64,000 bases of DNA from Cladocopium goreaui (GCA_947184155.2 CAMXCT020002668.1:1287714-1351713), one strand, 5' to 3'. Positions 1-10,761 are shown, numbered from the stretch's first letter. Made by a program: numbers and translations. The notes: generated by a model from the sequence alone, not told the origin.

Positions 1-472
1 ATATCAATATACGTGTATTTCTGTGTTTTCCATCATGAATCAATCAATTAACCTAACTTGGGATATTTCGTCCATTGATCTACCTGGGGATTATATATAT
101 ATATATATATATCTGTGTATACGTATATGTGTATATATATATATATGTGTATACACACATATATATATATTATTATATATATATTATTATTTATATATAT
201 ATGCATATATATATGTGTATATATATATATACTAGATAATATAAACTATAATAATAACGAGATGTATCTATATATATATACACATTGTGGCCTCTGTGCG
301 GGTACCACTGTTCCACCCGAAGACGACAAGTAATATGTATATTTTTGTAAAAATATAATTATACACAAGTATTCGCATAATTATATTTATAATTATAAAG
401 AATGTTAGAGTTATATTTACATAACATAACTGCAACTGGTGGTTTTCAGCCGTTTTTTTTTCTTCGGGTCAG
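1..472. repeat. AT-rich noncoding stretch with TA microsatellites
   Basis: Bases 84-240 are mostly alternating TA/TG dinucleotide repeats, and 330-430 are AT-rich without repeats. Apparent reading frames here encode only Tyr/Ile runs and are artefacts of the microsatellite. It reads as intron or intergenic sequence before the first exon-like island at 473. No gene is seen. Confidence 0.7.
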
Positions 473-554
473 GACCATGCGCAGCGAGTACTGAGCCTAC
501 AGAACTGTTTGCTGAACTGCGAAGGCCTGGATGATACACAGAAGCTGGGACCAG
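473..554 (+). CDS. Putative internal coding exon (function unknown)
   Basis: An AG acceptor (cgggtcag) is followed by 27 open codons reading DHAQRVLSLQNCLLNCEGLD..., ending at a GT donor (CCAG|gtcagg). Base composition is richer in GC than the surroundings and the peptide has normal complexity. Not recognised as any family. It is probably one exon of a plus-strand gene. Start and end are inferred from splice-like borders only. Confidence 0.5.
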
Positions 555-976
555 GTCAGGGCGGAGCAGCATGGCTTACCAAAAAAACTAAGGGAAAACA
601 ATGGTTGGGAATTTCAGGATCCTAAAATGGAGGTACTGTACCATATAAGACCATATTTTATGGGGATATTCCCTTACATATGGTAGGTACCTCGGATTTA
701 GGTTCCTGAAATGGCCATTGAAACAATGGTAGGAACGGGGGTTTGCTTGACACAAGTAGGGCATTAACATATGTGTATATATATATATATATATCTGTTG
801 TAGTACCCACACACACATATATATATATATCAAACTGGGTGGTGTCAAATTGGAAAAAACAACAAACAACATGATTTAAGCCGCAAAACTGGGTAGCAGA
901 TCCTAACAGCACGTATTGCTGGTGGTTTCATGTTTGATCAGCCATAGCTGGGAGGATGGAAGATTTGGGCTTTGTG

Positions 977-1099
977 ATACTGTGGATGGGCCAGCGAACT
1001 CCGTTCATCACCAGTTGATAGATGGTAAACATCCCATTATTTATAAAGTTTCAACCATCCTTTTGGTGGTGCAGGATTTCGCTGGCCCGTCCACGGTAT
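977..1099. mobile_element. Foldback TIR element (single copy here)
   Basis: The left end ATACTGTGGATGGGCCAGCG and the right end CGCTGGCCCGTCCACGGTAT form an imperfect inverted repeat of about 26 bp around a roughly 70-bp centre. It is built like the other short TIR elements in the window but shares no sequence with families A-F. Non-autonomous; no coding capacity. Confidence 0.55.
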
Positions 1100-1314
1100 G
1101 TTGTGATTGTCTCTCAAACAATGTGCTTAATTCTTGAGGCACAGAAACCTTGGAGAAATCACTGAGATTTGGAAGTGGTAAAATGCTGCCATGTGAAATG
1201 AATCTAAGCGAGGCTGGCCGTGTATCCTTGTTTGCTCATGTGTTAAAACCTCCCAGCTTTGGGGTTCTTTGAGAGCTATGCCGCCTTAGAAATGGCATAA
1301 ATGGCATGCGCCAG

Positions 1315-1382
1315 CGTTTTCTCCTATGGCTAGTGATGTTGAATCTGTAAGTACGTGCATGGTTTCATTGATCTACCCTCTG
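1315..1382 (+). CDS. Putative exon ending inside a family A TIR
   Basis: After an AG acceptor (gcgccag) the frame is open as FSPMASDVESVSTCMVSL and continues into the element TIR, whose TAC CCT CTG encodes YPL immediately before GTAAAC. It ends in phase 0, as needed to join the open frame starting at 1480. Function unknown. The exon is supported mainly by the frame match across the element. Confidence 0.4.
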
Positions 1383-1485
1383 GTAAACATACAAAAAACT
1401 ATTGAAAATGGCCCAGTCGAAATAGTTGATTTACCCATTGAAAATGGTGATCTTTAATAGTTATGTTAGTCATTACCAGAGGGTA
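1374..1485 (+). mobile_element. Family A TIR element A1 (candidate introner)
   Basis: The left end TACCCTCTGGTAAACATAC and right end CATTACCAGAGGGTA are inverted repeats. The centre has the family A hallmark of AAAATGGCCC and an inverted AAAATGGTGAT half. GT lies at 1383-1384 and AG at 1478-1479, both inside the TIRs, so a 97-nt GT-AG intron would consist almost wholly of the element. Open phase-0 frames flank it on both sides. Confidence 0.7.
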
Positions 1486-1543
1486 AGAATTTGGAAACAC
1501 CCAATGACAGCCGATGTTTTTTTCCGATGGGGGAGTTCTCCTG
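1480..1543 (+). CDS. Putative exon starting inside a family A TIR
   Basis: It begins right after TTACCAG of element A1. AGG GTA from the TIR is read as RV and the frame continues RVRIWKHPMTADVFFRW... to a GT donor at 1544. The same frame stays open for 37 codons. Phase 0 at its start matches the phase-0 end of 1315-1382. Protein family not recognised. Confidence 0.4.
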
Positions 1544-1814
1544 GTATATTTTCGTTGGAATGGCGCTGCAAGCCCAACAGAAACCCATGAACCAGCAAGC
1601 ATTGATGATTATATAGTAAATGGAATTCAAATTATATACATTATAACCATCTGTAAGTATACTTTTAATATATACTGATATAATATACAACCCATTTATA
1701 AGAAAAACAAATATATATATATATATATGTAGATATCCTATGTACAACCCATAAAAAATGCAGCTGATTACTGGCTGAGTTCCTGCGAAGTGATCGTCCT
1801 ACCAACCAATCCAG

Positions 1815-1881
1815 CACTTCAGGAAAGGCTTTGCCGAGACCATCAAGCAGTGGGGCAAGCGGCTTTTTGAGCCCAAAGAAG
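1815..1881 (+). CDS. Putative internal coding exon
   Basis: An AG acceptor (aatccag) is followed by HFRKGFAETIKQWGKRLFEP, then a strong donor GAAG|gtgggt. Composition and complexity look coding and it stands out from AT-rich flanks. Family not recognised. It ends in phase 1, which matches the phase-1 start of the exon-like stretch at 2761, so the two may be consecutive exons of one gene. Confidence 0.5.
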
Positions 1882-1908
1882 GTGGGTTTCCGCGAAGAAA
1901 TCCAGAGT

Positions 1909-2014
1909 TAGCCTCTGGTAAACATAGAAACAGCTATGGCAAATCACCACTTTAAGAGGTCAATCAACCATAAATGAGCCGTTTTCCATGGCGATGTTAA
2001 ATGTCCGGAGGGTA
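1909..2014 (+). mobile_element. Degenerate family A element A2
   Basis: GCCTCTGGTAAACATAG at the left and GTCCGGAGGGTA at the right are diverged family A ends. The centre keeps CTATGGCAAATCACCA and CCATGGCGATGTTAAA. Both TIRs carry substitutions, so this is an older copy. Confidence 0.5.
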
Positions 2015-2173
2015 TCCAACGTTTGTACATCTTTGGTATGACTACAAGTAAATCACATCCTATGTTCATGTCATCACAACAATGGCGCCAGGGACATGGG
2101 GTTTGACTCTTGGAATCGGTAGGAAAACTGGGTTGACATGCAACAAACATCTACTATTTACATCAACCAGTGT

Positions 2174-2268
2174 CCATAGGATCCGTGTATGCTATATATA
2201 TGGTAACATGGATCCCATCAATATACCCCAAATGCTAGCATATATACCAGCACCATGGATCCTATGGT
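2174..2268. mobile_element. Family D palindromic TIR element D1
   Basis: The ends CCATAGGATCC... and ...CACCATGGATCCTATGG are inverted repeats. The centre contains TATGGTAACATGGATCC and CTAGCATATATACCAG as in D2 and D3. About 95 bp, noncoding. Confidence 0.6.
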
Positions 2269-2760
2269 GTGTGGATGGAGGAATCATCGTTTGCTCTGTA
2301 TTTCCAGAGTGGATGCGCGGATATGAGGGGTTTGTACTGCAAACTAGCAGCAACAGATGTGCGAATTGCAGCCACAATTCATTGCAATTGAAGATCCAAT
2401 TTCAAAATGATGAAATACATATGTATAAGTATATATATAATATAATATATATATATAATATATATATATATATTATACATGGAACACAGAGAAGAAAAGA
2501 AGATCATGTCTGAAAGATGTCAAACTTGGATGAACATGTGGGGGTCCCCCCTGGAGATACATCTGTGGGTTGCTACGCTGCTACAGCCCTGAATTTGGTG
2601 GGTCGATCATTGGACCTTTTTCTAAGACATACAGAATTAACACATTTGATGAGAACAAAACTATGGATTTCTTTCTGAGTTGTTGCATGGTTCCATATTC
2701 CAATGAGCCTACAGTAACTCTGAAAAAGATCAGAACCATTTCCCGGAAACATTCTGCCAG

Positions 2761-2800
2761 GTGGGTCGTACAAGGTCTTCCAAGATCGTCGCTCGGCGAT
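2761..2800 (+). CDS. Putative short exon
   Basis: After ctgccag the sequence reads, in phase 1, GSYKVFQDRRSA and reaches a possible GT donor (GCGAT|gtatct). The phase fits the end of exon 1815-1881. It is only 40 nt, so support is weak and alternative frames are also open. Confidence 0.35.
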
Positions 2801-2866
2801 GTATCTGGGATGAGGGCACTAAGCATATTTTGGAATGATCGGAATGAGGCATCATCATGGCAGTAT

Positions 2867-2991
2867 CTGGTTGGTGCTTTTGAACCATGGAATTTTATGA
2901 CTTTCCATTCAGTTGGGAATATTTGGGAATGTCATCATCCCAACTGACGAACTCCATCATTTTTCAGAGGGGTAGGTCAACCACTAACCAG
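2867..2991 (+). mobile_element. Family C TIR element C1
   Basis: The left end is CTGGTTGGTGCTTTTGAAC and the right end is CAACCACTAACCAG. It holds the family C core: GACTTTCCATTCAGTTGGGA, a stem partner ATCATCCCAACTGACGA, and the conserved TTTTTCAGAGGGGTAGG near the 3' end. One of nine copies in the window. Confidence 0.7.
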
Positions 2992-3094
2992 GTATTTTTT
3001 GGAGAAAACTTGCTTGACCCTAGAGGGGCTGATCGAAAAAAGTGCGTTGCTCGAAATCTAAGGTATGGCCGTTTGTGCGCTGATCGTATCTATA

Positions 3095-3255
3095 AATATG
3101 TATATACAGTTGTTATATATACATATATATATATGTATACTGTATACTGTAAAGTTACCAATATCTATCTATACGTATGCATAAGATATACATACATATA
3201 TACATATACATATAAATATATACACGTAAATATCATATGTTATAAGTATCTGCAT
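3095..3255. repeat. TA/TG-rich microsatellite
   Basis: Alternating TATATA/TACATA tracts with one TATACTGTATACTG palindrome. No coding potential. It lies in a probable intron between exon-like stretches at 2761 and 3544. Confidence 0.6.
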
Positions 3256-3543
3256 ACATATGTTTTTTGCCAACTTTTGAAGGCGTTCACCATCTCAATG
3301 ATTCCGAACTGGGGCACTGCCTTAGAACCAACAGTTTACCTAGTTATATTCCGAAGTATAGAAACTATTAAATGCATAAACACTGGTGAAATTCAAACGG
3401 TTTATAGTTCCCCAATTTTCAAGTTCCACCCTCAACCACTTTGAAATCTTCACCTTTAACCCAACAGTTCGCCTATAAAATGTTAGGTCGACCCTTTGAT
3501 TCATCTGAAATGACGAAAAGCCTGAAAACATCAAGTTCTCCAG

Positions 3544-3637
3544 GTCCTCTTCGAGATGAGATCCTCATCTACGCAGCTCATGACTCCAGGCAGGATGCCG
3601 GCCGGAGATGGGTCCTGGGAGGTGCCCCGTTGTGAAG
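3544..3637 (+). CDS. Putative internal coding exon
   Basis: An acceptor (tctccag) starts an open frame, VLFEMRSSSTQLMTPGRM..., that ends at TGTGAAG|gttagt, a consensus-like donor. GC content is well above the flanks. 94 nt, phase 0 to phase 1. The product is Ser/Met-rich and not recognised. Confidence 0.6.
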
Positions 3638-4292
3638 GTTAGTGTGGGTTCCGATAACTCCAATAACGTTGCTTGTTTATGGATGTTTATGGTAGATATC
3701 GAACTAGTTCATGGGAGTTGTTTGAACCAACTTAGAACTGGGGGCACATAGCACATAGCATACTTATGGCTCATAAATGATAAACCAGCTTAGTTGGCTA
3801 TTGTAATTTGGGTTGGTAAGTCGGTATAGAACGAACTGAAGGTGAATTGGGATTTGCTATAAACCAACAAAAAAAACACTGGGAAACACCACCTTACAGT
3901 GACGAAAAAGAAGCTAAAACCATGGTAGAAGAGGCACCAGTTATGCAACAAACGTGTAAATCTGTATCAACAAACATTGCTGCATCAACAACGATTATAG
4001 GGTTATACCGTTGTACTGGTACCTCTTAACCATGACAATGTTCGCACGAGTTCATTTGGAGAGGAGAAAAAATGCTGGGAATACTGGAGCCTCAGAGTGA
4101 CCAGCGAAATTGGGTGAAACCAAGAGTGGCAACACAACCAACATGGTAGAGTAGTGGTTGCTTGGAGAAAAAAAAACGGGTTAAACTTTTTTTTCTGGTT
4201 TATCGCGGGTACATGCTGAGTCTGGGGGCACCACATATCCATTTCTGTAGACTTATTGTCATATGGGTCGCACTCTGGTGATTTATGTTCAG

Positions 4293-4419
4293 GTACATGC
4301 GAGTTCTCTACGATTGCTATCGCAGCAAGTTGGACCTTTGCAATCCTGCTTGGTCCATGTGGGTGGCACAACACAGTACCGAACGCAGTCTCTGGTACAG
4401 CAACTTGGACCGGTATCCG
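4293..4419 (+). CDS. Putative internal coding exon (Tyr/Trp/Cys-rich)
   Basis: The acceptor tatgttcag is followed by 127 nt of coding-like sequence ending at TATCCG|gtgaag. The most protein-like frame reads YMRVLYDCYRSKLDLCNPAW and continues with several Trp. A second frame is also open and would give a hydrophobic stretch, so the frame is not certain. Family not recognised. Confidence 0.5.
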
Positions 4420-4894
4420 GTGAAGGAAGGACCCCAATGTTGTCAATATCAACGGTTTTATAAAACTGTGTTACTAAAGGGATTTTCATAAATGGTGGTA
4501 CCCCAAAATTGTTGGTTTATAAAGGAAATTCCTATTAAAATTGATGATTTAGGGGTACCCATTTTAGGAAACCCCTACATATACAATTGTGCAGTAATAT
4601 GTTCTTCAAAATTGTATATATGCAATACATATTCTGCAAACATATCTCAATGGGCTGTGGTTCAAAGCTGCTTCGTTCAACGCTAACAAGCTGCAAACTT
4701 CAAGATGTGGAAAGCGAAAATCCATGATGAAAGCCATGGAAAATAATCCACATGAACATGGTATCATAATGGTATCAAGTGGCACATCTATGTAAGTTTA
4801 CAGGCGGGTAGTTTGATCCTCAGGTTTGATGGGAAATTCCTCAGGTTTTATGTCTCCAATATTGCCGGTTCCTTGGTACTTATAAATTCCATAT

Positions 4895-4990
4895 CCCATA
4901 GGATCCATGGTGCTGCTATGTATGGTAACAGTTACCATCACTATACCCCAGTCATGATAGCATATATACCAGCACCATGGATCCTATGGG
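4895..4990. mobile_element. Family D TIR element D2
   Basis: CCCATAGGATCCATGGTGCT and AGCACCATGGATCCTATGGG are near-perfect inverted ends of a 96-bp element with a GGTAACAGTTACC mini-palindrome in the centre. It is followed within 3 bp by family C element C2. Confidence 0.75.
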
Positions 4991-4993
4991 TAT

Positions 4994-5097
4994 CTGGTTG
5001 GTGGTTTGGAACATGAATTTTATTTTCCCCAATAGCTGGGATGATTATCCAATCTGACTTTCATATTTTTCAGAGGGATAGGTATACCACCAACTAG
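4994..5097 (+). mobile_element. Family C TIR element C2
   Basis: It begins CTGGTTGGTGGTTTGGAACA and ends ATACCACCAACTAG, with the conserved TTTTTCAGAGGGATAGG. The central stem is altered relative to C8. It sits directly against D2, so one inserted next to the other. Confidence 0.65.
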
Positions 5098-5675
5098 GTA
5101 TAGATGGTCGCTAAGTCCGCTAAGTTGTCAAAAAGGCCCTGGTCATTGGTGATTGCAGTCTCTCAGTGCTTCGGATATTTAGGGCTGGAAGAAGCTACAG
5201 GATGGTTCCCACCAGTTACAAGTTGTTTTATAAGCCCCATGAACTATAGTTATATCTACCATGAACCATAGTTAAGTCACTTATATCTCTACCACTTATA
5301 TCTTATATAGTTAAGCCAGTTATAACCCATACTACCATAAACCATAGAATTCAGCAACTTTTCTGTTCGGCAACTTAGCCACGCTGCCACGCTCGACTGG
5401 GGGCCCCATCATGGATCCCGATGGATCTGACCGGCCAAAAGAAAGGATGCAATATGATGGGGGAAGGGATGTTTCTGAACTCTCCGGAATATGATGAAAA
5501 GGATTCAAAATATATTTAAAAGAATGTAGATAAACCTGCAAAATTGCATTGAAATACATGTTAAATATGGTTTTTCATACCGTTGATGATGTTGAAAAAC
5601 GGCGGAATCCTCCCCTACAATTGGCGGCCCCCAAACTTCCTATTTTTGGATGCCTTTTTGGATGTCCAGCGCTCA

Positions 5676-5832
5676 GGAAGTCAGGAGTACGTGCGCCCCT
5701 CAGCAGAGGCTCCCATCATGAGCTTGCACATGCAGTGAAAAAGACACGAGCTGCGCGAGCTGCGTATGGTGCGATGACCGGGTGTTTGTCAAAGGGGCGG
5801 ACTGGACAAGACGTGGAAAGTTTACATGGCTT
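5676..5832 (+). CDS. Possible coding exon, frame uncertain
   Basis: A GC-rich island in AT-rich sequence. Two frames are open for 25-60 codons. One reads VQRSGSQEYVRPSAEAPIMS to a stop; the other runs through GSHHELAHAVKKTRAARAAY. No donor is decisive. It is kept as a probable exon because of composition only. Confidence 0.3.
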
Positions 5833-6157
5833 GTGACTGGTTGGTCAATGGATGTTAATTCTTCAATCTGTCTCTCCTATATATATATATGTATAAATTA
5901 TTACATGTATATATATATATATAGATATAATCATGTAATGCTGAGCGTTAACTAGCATTGTTTTAGCCGTAAAAGCGGAGGAATTGAACATATTACCTAC
6001 CGTTTGACGTCTTGTTTGTATCGAAGATTTGCCATTGAACAGAGTCACAAGTGACAACTGATGTTGCTTCTCTGGTGCTCATTTGCTCAACAACTGCCTG
6101 CTGAACCACCTTTAAAATCTAGAAATTCTGGTGTTGTATAATATACAGTTCATATAT

Positions 6158-6235
6158 CATGTCATGTCATGTCATGTCATATCATACCATACCATACCAT
6201 ACCATATCATATCATATCATATATATATATATACA
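6158..6235. repeat. Pentanucleotide microsatellite (CATGT/CATAC/CATAT)
   Basis: Four CATGT-type units pass into CCATA-type and then ATCAT-type units, ending in TA repeats. This is a mosaic of related 5-bp repeats, typical of slippage with point mutation. No gene. Confidence 0.8.
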
Positions 6236-6664
6236 TGATATATTTCGCAGAGGTGGGCACAAACATTCTTGAAATACCCGCTATATCCCTCTATCGTCAT
6301 TGAGTGCATTAGAACCACCCTGAACTGTTCATCGTTGCCGGTGATGCAACCATGTTGATTGTTTTGGCCCAACTCAAATAATAGGAACATCAAGGAAAAT
6401 TCAATCAAACATTCACCGTTTTTAGTCAGCAGAGGAAGAGATTTCCGCACTGATGCTTGGAGAATTCTAACTGTTCAGCCACACCTTGTCATGAAATACA
6501 AAGCTGTCCAACAAAAAAAACAATGGATGATGTTTTCTTGTTTGGAAAATCTGGGTTGAAACCATGGTCACTTTACCTCAACTTGGCTGAGGTTTCCTTT
6601 CCCATCATCCACTTCTGGGAGAATAGAATCTCTTAAGATACGATACGCAACGTGCTTTTGTGCC

Positions 6665-7921
6665 ATGAAGCACAAAGCTGCGGACGGTCAGGTGACCCAG
6701 GTGTCTGAGAATTTCATCAAATTTGACGTGTCCTTGCCAAGTGGACGGCGCGAAACCGTTGCGGTCTCGCAGTGTGGTACCGTCGCCGACTTGAAAACAG
6801 CAGCGCAAGAGTCTCTGGGGCAACGTTTCTTGAGGCTTGCTGCGCCTGACGGGCACATTTTCGACCCAGCAGACTCTCTTCGACTTTCTGGGCTTCAAGA
6901 TGGAGACAGCCTTACAGCTGTCGCCCAGCAGCCAAAGCTAGCTGCGACAAGGTTTGCCTTTGCTTTGTGGTATATTGGAGCTCACACGGTTGTCACCTGG
7001 GGCAATGAAGCTGCAGGCAGTTACAGCCCCACAGTCCAACAGCAGCTCAGGAATGTCCAGCAGATTTGTGGAACATACGGTGCTTTTGCCGCAATTTTGG
7101 CAGATGGAAATGTAGTGACATGGGGCAGTCCAGACTATGGTGGTGACAGCTCCAGAGTTCAACATCAGCTCAGAAATGTCCAGAAAATTTCTGGCACATA
7201 CCAAGCTTTTGCTGCGATTTTGGCAGATGGAAGCGTGGTCACTTGGGGCAATCCAGACTGCGGTGGTGACAGCTCCAGAGTTCAACAGCAGCTTAACAAT
7301 GTCCTGCAGATTTGTGGCACGTTGCGTGTTTTTTCTGCAATTTTGGCAGATGGAAGCGTAGTGACGTGGGGCTATCCACCCTATGGAGGTGACAGCTCCA
7401 GAGTTCAACAGCAGCTTAACAATGTCCAGCAGATTTGTGGCACGTCCCGGGCTTTTGCTGCAATTTTGGCAAATGGAAGCGTGGTGACGTGGGGCTATCC
7501 AGACTTCGGTGGTGACAGCTCCAGAGTTCAACAGCAGCTCAGGAACGTCCAGCAGATTTGTGGAACATACGGTGCTTTTGCCGCAATTTTGGCAGATGGA
7601 AATGTAGTGACATGGGGCAGTCCAGACTATGGTGGTGACAGCTCCAGAGTTCAACATCAGCTCAGAAATGTCCAGAAAATTTCTGGCACATACCAAGCTT
7701 TTGCTGCGATTTTGGCAGATGGAAATGTGGTCACTTGGGGCAATCCAGACTGCGGTGGTGACAGCTCCAGAGTACAACATCAGCTCAGGAATGTCCAGCA
7801 GATTTCTGGCGCAGGACATGCTTTTGCTGCGATTTTGGCAGATGGAAGCGTGGTGACATGGGGCTGTCCAGACTATGGTGGTGACAGCTCCAGAGTCCAA
7901 CATCAGCTTGACGACATTTAG
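6665..7921 (+). CDS. Ubiquitin-like plus RCC1-like repeat protein
   Basis: A 418-residue uninterrupted frame starting at the first in-frame ATG after an upstream stop. Residues about 20-88 look like a ubiquitin-like beta-grasp domain: the TVADLKTAAQESLG helix, then FDPADSLRLSGLQDGDSL. Residues 109-418 are eight repeats of 41 residues (starts 109, 150, 191, 232, 273, 314, 355, 396, the last partial), each beginning VVTWG and containing GGDSSRVQ and AFAAILADG. This is the RCC1-like propeller family that is abundant in Symbiodiniaceae and often labelled HERC- or UVR8-like. No HECT domain is present, so a ubiquitin-ligase label is not supported. A complete propeller normally has seven blades, which fits seven full repeats. 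The lack of introns contrasts with the exon-poor neighbourhood and could mean a retroposed copy or an intron-poor family. Binding partner unknown. Confidence 0.85.
   Translation: MKHKAADGQVTQVSENFIKFDVSLPSGRRETVAVSQCGTVADLKTAAQESLGQRFLRLAAPDGHIFDPADSLRLSGLQDGDSLTAVAQQPKLAATRFAFALWYIGAHTVVTWGNEAAGSYSPTVQQQLRNVQQICGTYGAFAAILADGNVVTWGSPDYGGDSSRVQHQLRNVQKISGTYQAFAAILADGSVVTWGNPDCGGDSSRVQQQLNNVLQICGTLRVFSAILADGSVVTWGYPPYGGDSSRVQQQLNNVQQICGTSRAFAAILANGSVVTWGYPDFGGDSSRVQQQLRNVQQICGTYGAFAAILADGNVVTWGSPDYGGDSSRVQHQLRNVQKISGTYQAFAAILADGNVVTWGNPDCGGDSSRVQHQLRNVQQISGAGHAFAAILADGSVVTWGCPDYGGDSSRVQHQLDDI
6989..7918 (+). repeat. 123-bp in-frame tandem array within the RCC1-like gene
   Basis: The 41-residue protein repeat corresponds to a 123-bp DNA repeat. 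Units 1-2 (about 7050-7240) and units 5-6 (about 7542-7732) are almost identical at the nucleotide level and lie 492 bp, or four units, apart. Other units are more diverged. This points to a recent duplication of a multi-unit block. Confidence 0.85.
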
Positions 7922-8039
7922 GCGCATTTGATGGGAAAAAGGAGTCTGGCCACTGGATTTGCAACAACTTGCCCATGCAACGCCCAAGGTGAGCCACTTG
8001 ACCATAAGAACCTTCCCAAGTAGATCAGTAGATCCAAAT

Positions 8040-9245
8040 CGAGGGTTAGCAGGTGTTTATATAATACATATATATATATAGAGAATTATTTGATATTATT
8101 TGGAATAATAATTAGATTATTAAAAAAATAACTGGTACAGAGTATATAGAACTGGTTGCTGGTTTACGGCTGATCGTTGCAATTTCTCCCAGCTGGGTTG
8201 CCCACATTGTTTATGCGATTTGTTGAAAGCCAACCAGCCCAGCGTAGTTGTTGGTCTTGCGGAACTCAATAGATAACAATAGTAGTATACATATATATAT
8301 ATACATATATAGAACACGATGTACTCAATAGAACATATATATATATATATTTATTTATACATAGTATAATATGATATGATTTAATGTAATATGATATAAT
8401 GTAATGTAATATAACATAATACAATATTTAATATAATATAATATAATTTAATATAATATAATTTAATATAATTTAATATAATATAATATAATTTAATGTA
8501 CCATAATATAATATAATATAAGTTTATATAATATAATATAATTATATCATGTGATATAATATAATAATATAAATACAATATAACGTTGTATAGTATGCTA
8601 TAATATAATCTAGTTTAATCTAATATTATACAATAACACATATGCTATTTATATATAGATATAGTATAATATGATATGATATGATATGATTTGATATCAT
8701 GTAATATAATGTAATATAATACGATATATTATAATATAATAAGATATGATATGATTTAATACAATATCATTTCATATTATACAATATCATTTAATATAAT
8801 ATGATTTTACATTAAATGATATATGTTATGATTTGATTTAATGTAATATAACGTAATACAATACAAATACAAAATAATATAATATATGTTAATGTAATAT
8901 AATATAATGCACCATTGTATTTATTGTATAATATAATATGTTTCAGTATAGCATCATAGAATATATATTATAGAAAATAATATTGTTATATATATGTATA
9001 CTTCAATATAATATAACATCATTGAATACACTATATACTTCACAATATGATGTGTATATATATATACACGATATATACACATAATATCATATATATATAC
9101 ATATACATATAATATAATATATATTATCATAGATTCTATTTAATTTTAATAACATAATTCAAGATAATATAATATGACATATTATAAACTAACAATTTTA
9201 TATGATATATGATATATATATATATACACGTTATTTACAACATAC
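8040..9245. repeat. Long AT minisatellite (TAATATAA-type)
   Basis: About 1.2 kb, with only a short unique stretch (8130-8280). From 8340 to 9240 it is a degenerate array of ATAATATAAT, ATGATATGAT and TTAATATAAT-like 5-10-bp units. No coding capacity; reading frames here are low complexity. Confidence 0.8.
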
Positions 9246-9314
9246 AACTATGATGTAAAAAAGAAACAAACAAACACAAACACCATGAATAGTGGCGTCT
9301 TATATCATCTCCAG

Positions 9315-9478
9315 GCCATCTCCCCCCTATGGCCATCGGCCTTTGGCGATTCGCCAGGTTTTGACGGCAACTTCACTCCACTGCGCGAGGATCATCTGAG
9401 TTGTCGAGAGACCTTGCCCCAGAAGAAGCAGGCGCGGAGCTACTCGGAGCCGGGGAGCCGGGGCCGGGAAGATATTAT
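9315..9478 (+). CDS. Putative coding exon
   Basis: From an AG acceptor (tctccag) the frame is open as AISPLWPSAFGDSPGFDGNF..., continuing TPLREDHLSCRETLPQKK and a basic/Gly-rich end, with a possible donor ATTAT|gtgtat. A second acceptor inside (cgccag at 9357) could shorten it. A GC-rich island between AT repeats. Family unknown. Confidence 0.5.
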
Positions 9479-10389
9479 GTGTATATATAGTGTAATATAT
9501 ATATATAAAACATATACACACCAACATATGTATAACATATATATATATTATATATATACATAGGTAAACTGATGGGGCTTGCGGAAGGATTCGGCTGTTG
9601 GTTTTGAATGTGGGTAATGATGGGTAATGTGATGGTAAGACTCCACTCACTGAGAAGTACAAAGCCTGAGTAGTACTCAGACTTAGCGGCTAAACCAATT
9701 TAACAAGAAAGCTGCTGTTGTATACCGACCCTCTAATATATAACAAGCTTAAATTTACATGTTTTGAGTCATATATTTTGTATATTTCTCTATGCTCCCT
9801 TATAGCTGTAGATGTGTCTACTGAATTGATCCTTGTGTCTACCAAGTATGGTTGTGGGCGATCTTCCTATGGTGCATTTGATCTCTGCTCTCTCCGCATC
9901 CCTACTCTAAGTTCATGTTTAAACCACCAACAGTGTGGCGCTGAAAATTGTTTGCTCCCAAAAACAGGATGCTACAAAGCGACACATGGCCCATTGTGGG
10001 TCCATTCACATCAGTATTCAGTCGCAATGGTCATTTGCCTTTTTAGGCCCAACATATCCCAAAACGGTTATATATTTATATATCTTGTTTGCGGAAAAAA
10101 TGGTGATAATCCATGATAATCCACTGAAATTGGGGTTACCATGGGTTACCATATTTTCAGACAACACCTCATTTATGTTTGACTTCAATTCCCTTTTCTG
10201 AGCCAGGACTTCGAAAGTTGCCACAAGATCCGTGCCAGTTTGGTGGCACAGGAGCCCCGGGCTGTTCACAACATATCATTTAGTGTATATCATATTTAGT
10301 ATTTGGTCCAATCTTAATATCCACATCCACATATATACTAAACATGTGATTTGAGTGCTTGACAAAGCTGTACACTTTCTATATTGACC

Positions 10390-10494
10390 ATGTCCTCAGC
10401 CGTTGCTAGACAGGAGCAGGTCCTCTTGGACTCCTTTCGATCAGTGAATGTCTTCCAGAGTCCCGATGAGTGCCTCGTCATTTTTTCGTGGGAG
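10390..10494 (+). CDS. Putative exon, possibly the first exon of a gene
   Basis: ATG followed by 35 open codons, MSSAVARQEQVLLDSFRS, then NVFQSPDECLVIFSW, ending at GAG|gtaatc, a good donor. No acceptor lies directly before the ATG, so this may be an initiator exon. It ends in phase 0, matching the phase-0 acceptor at 10762. Family not recognised. Confidence 0.55.
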
Positions 10495-10761
10495 GTAATC
10501 CCCATTATCCCTATATTAATACTATCTCAGAGAACATAAGGTAAATTTTATCAATAATTTGTATAATTCTGTGTATATATATATATGTGTATATTGCCAT
10601 AATATATACATATATATATATAATCAAACTTTCGACGATCATAGGAATTCACAAATATATCATAATGTACTTGAAGAAGCATCCCAAAGTCAACCTGGAT
10701 GATTTTCAAAAACTTTACCACAACCCCTTGGGGACGCTTCTGGTCGACTGTTGCAGCTCAG

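Noticed and set aside
6938-8005. 355-codon minus-strand frame opposite the RCC1-like gene
   Set aside because: It mirrors the 123-bp repeat, which keeps the antisense frame open because 123 is a multiple of three. The plus strand encodes a recognisable repeat family.
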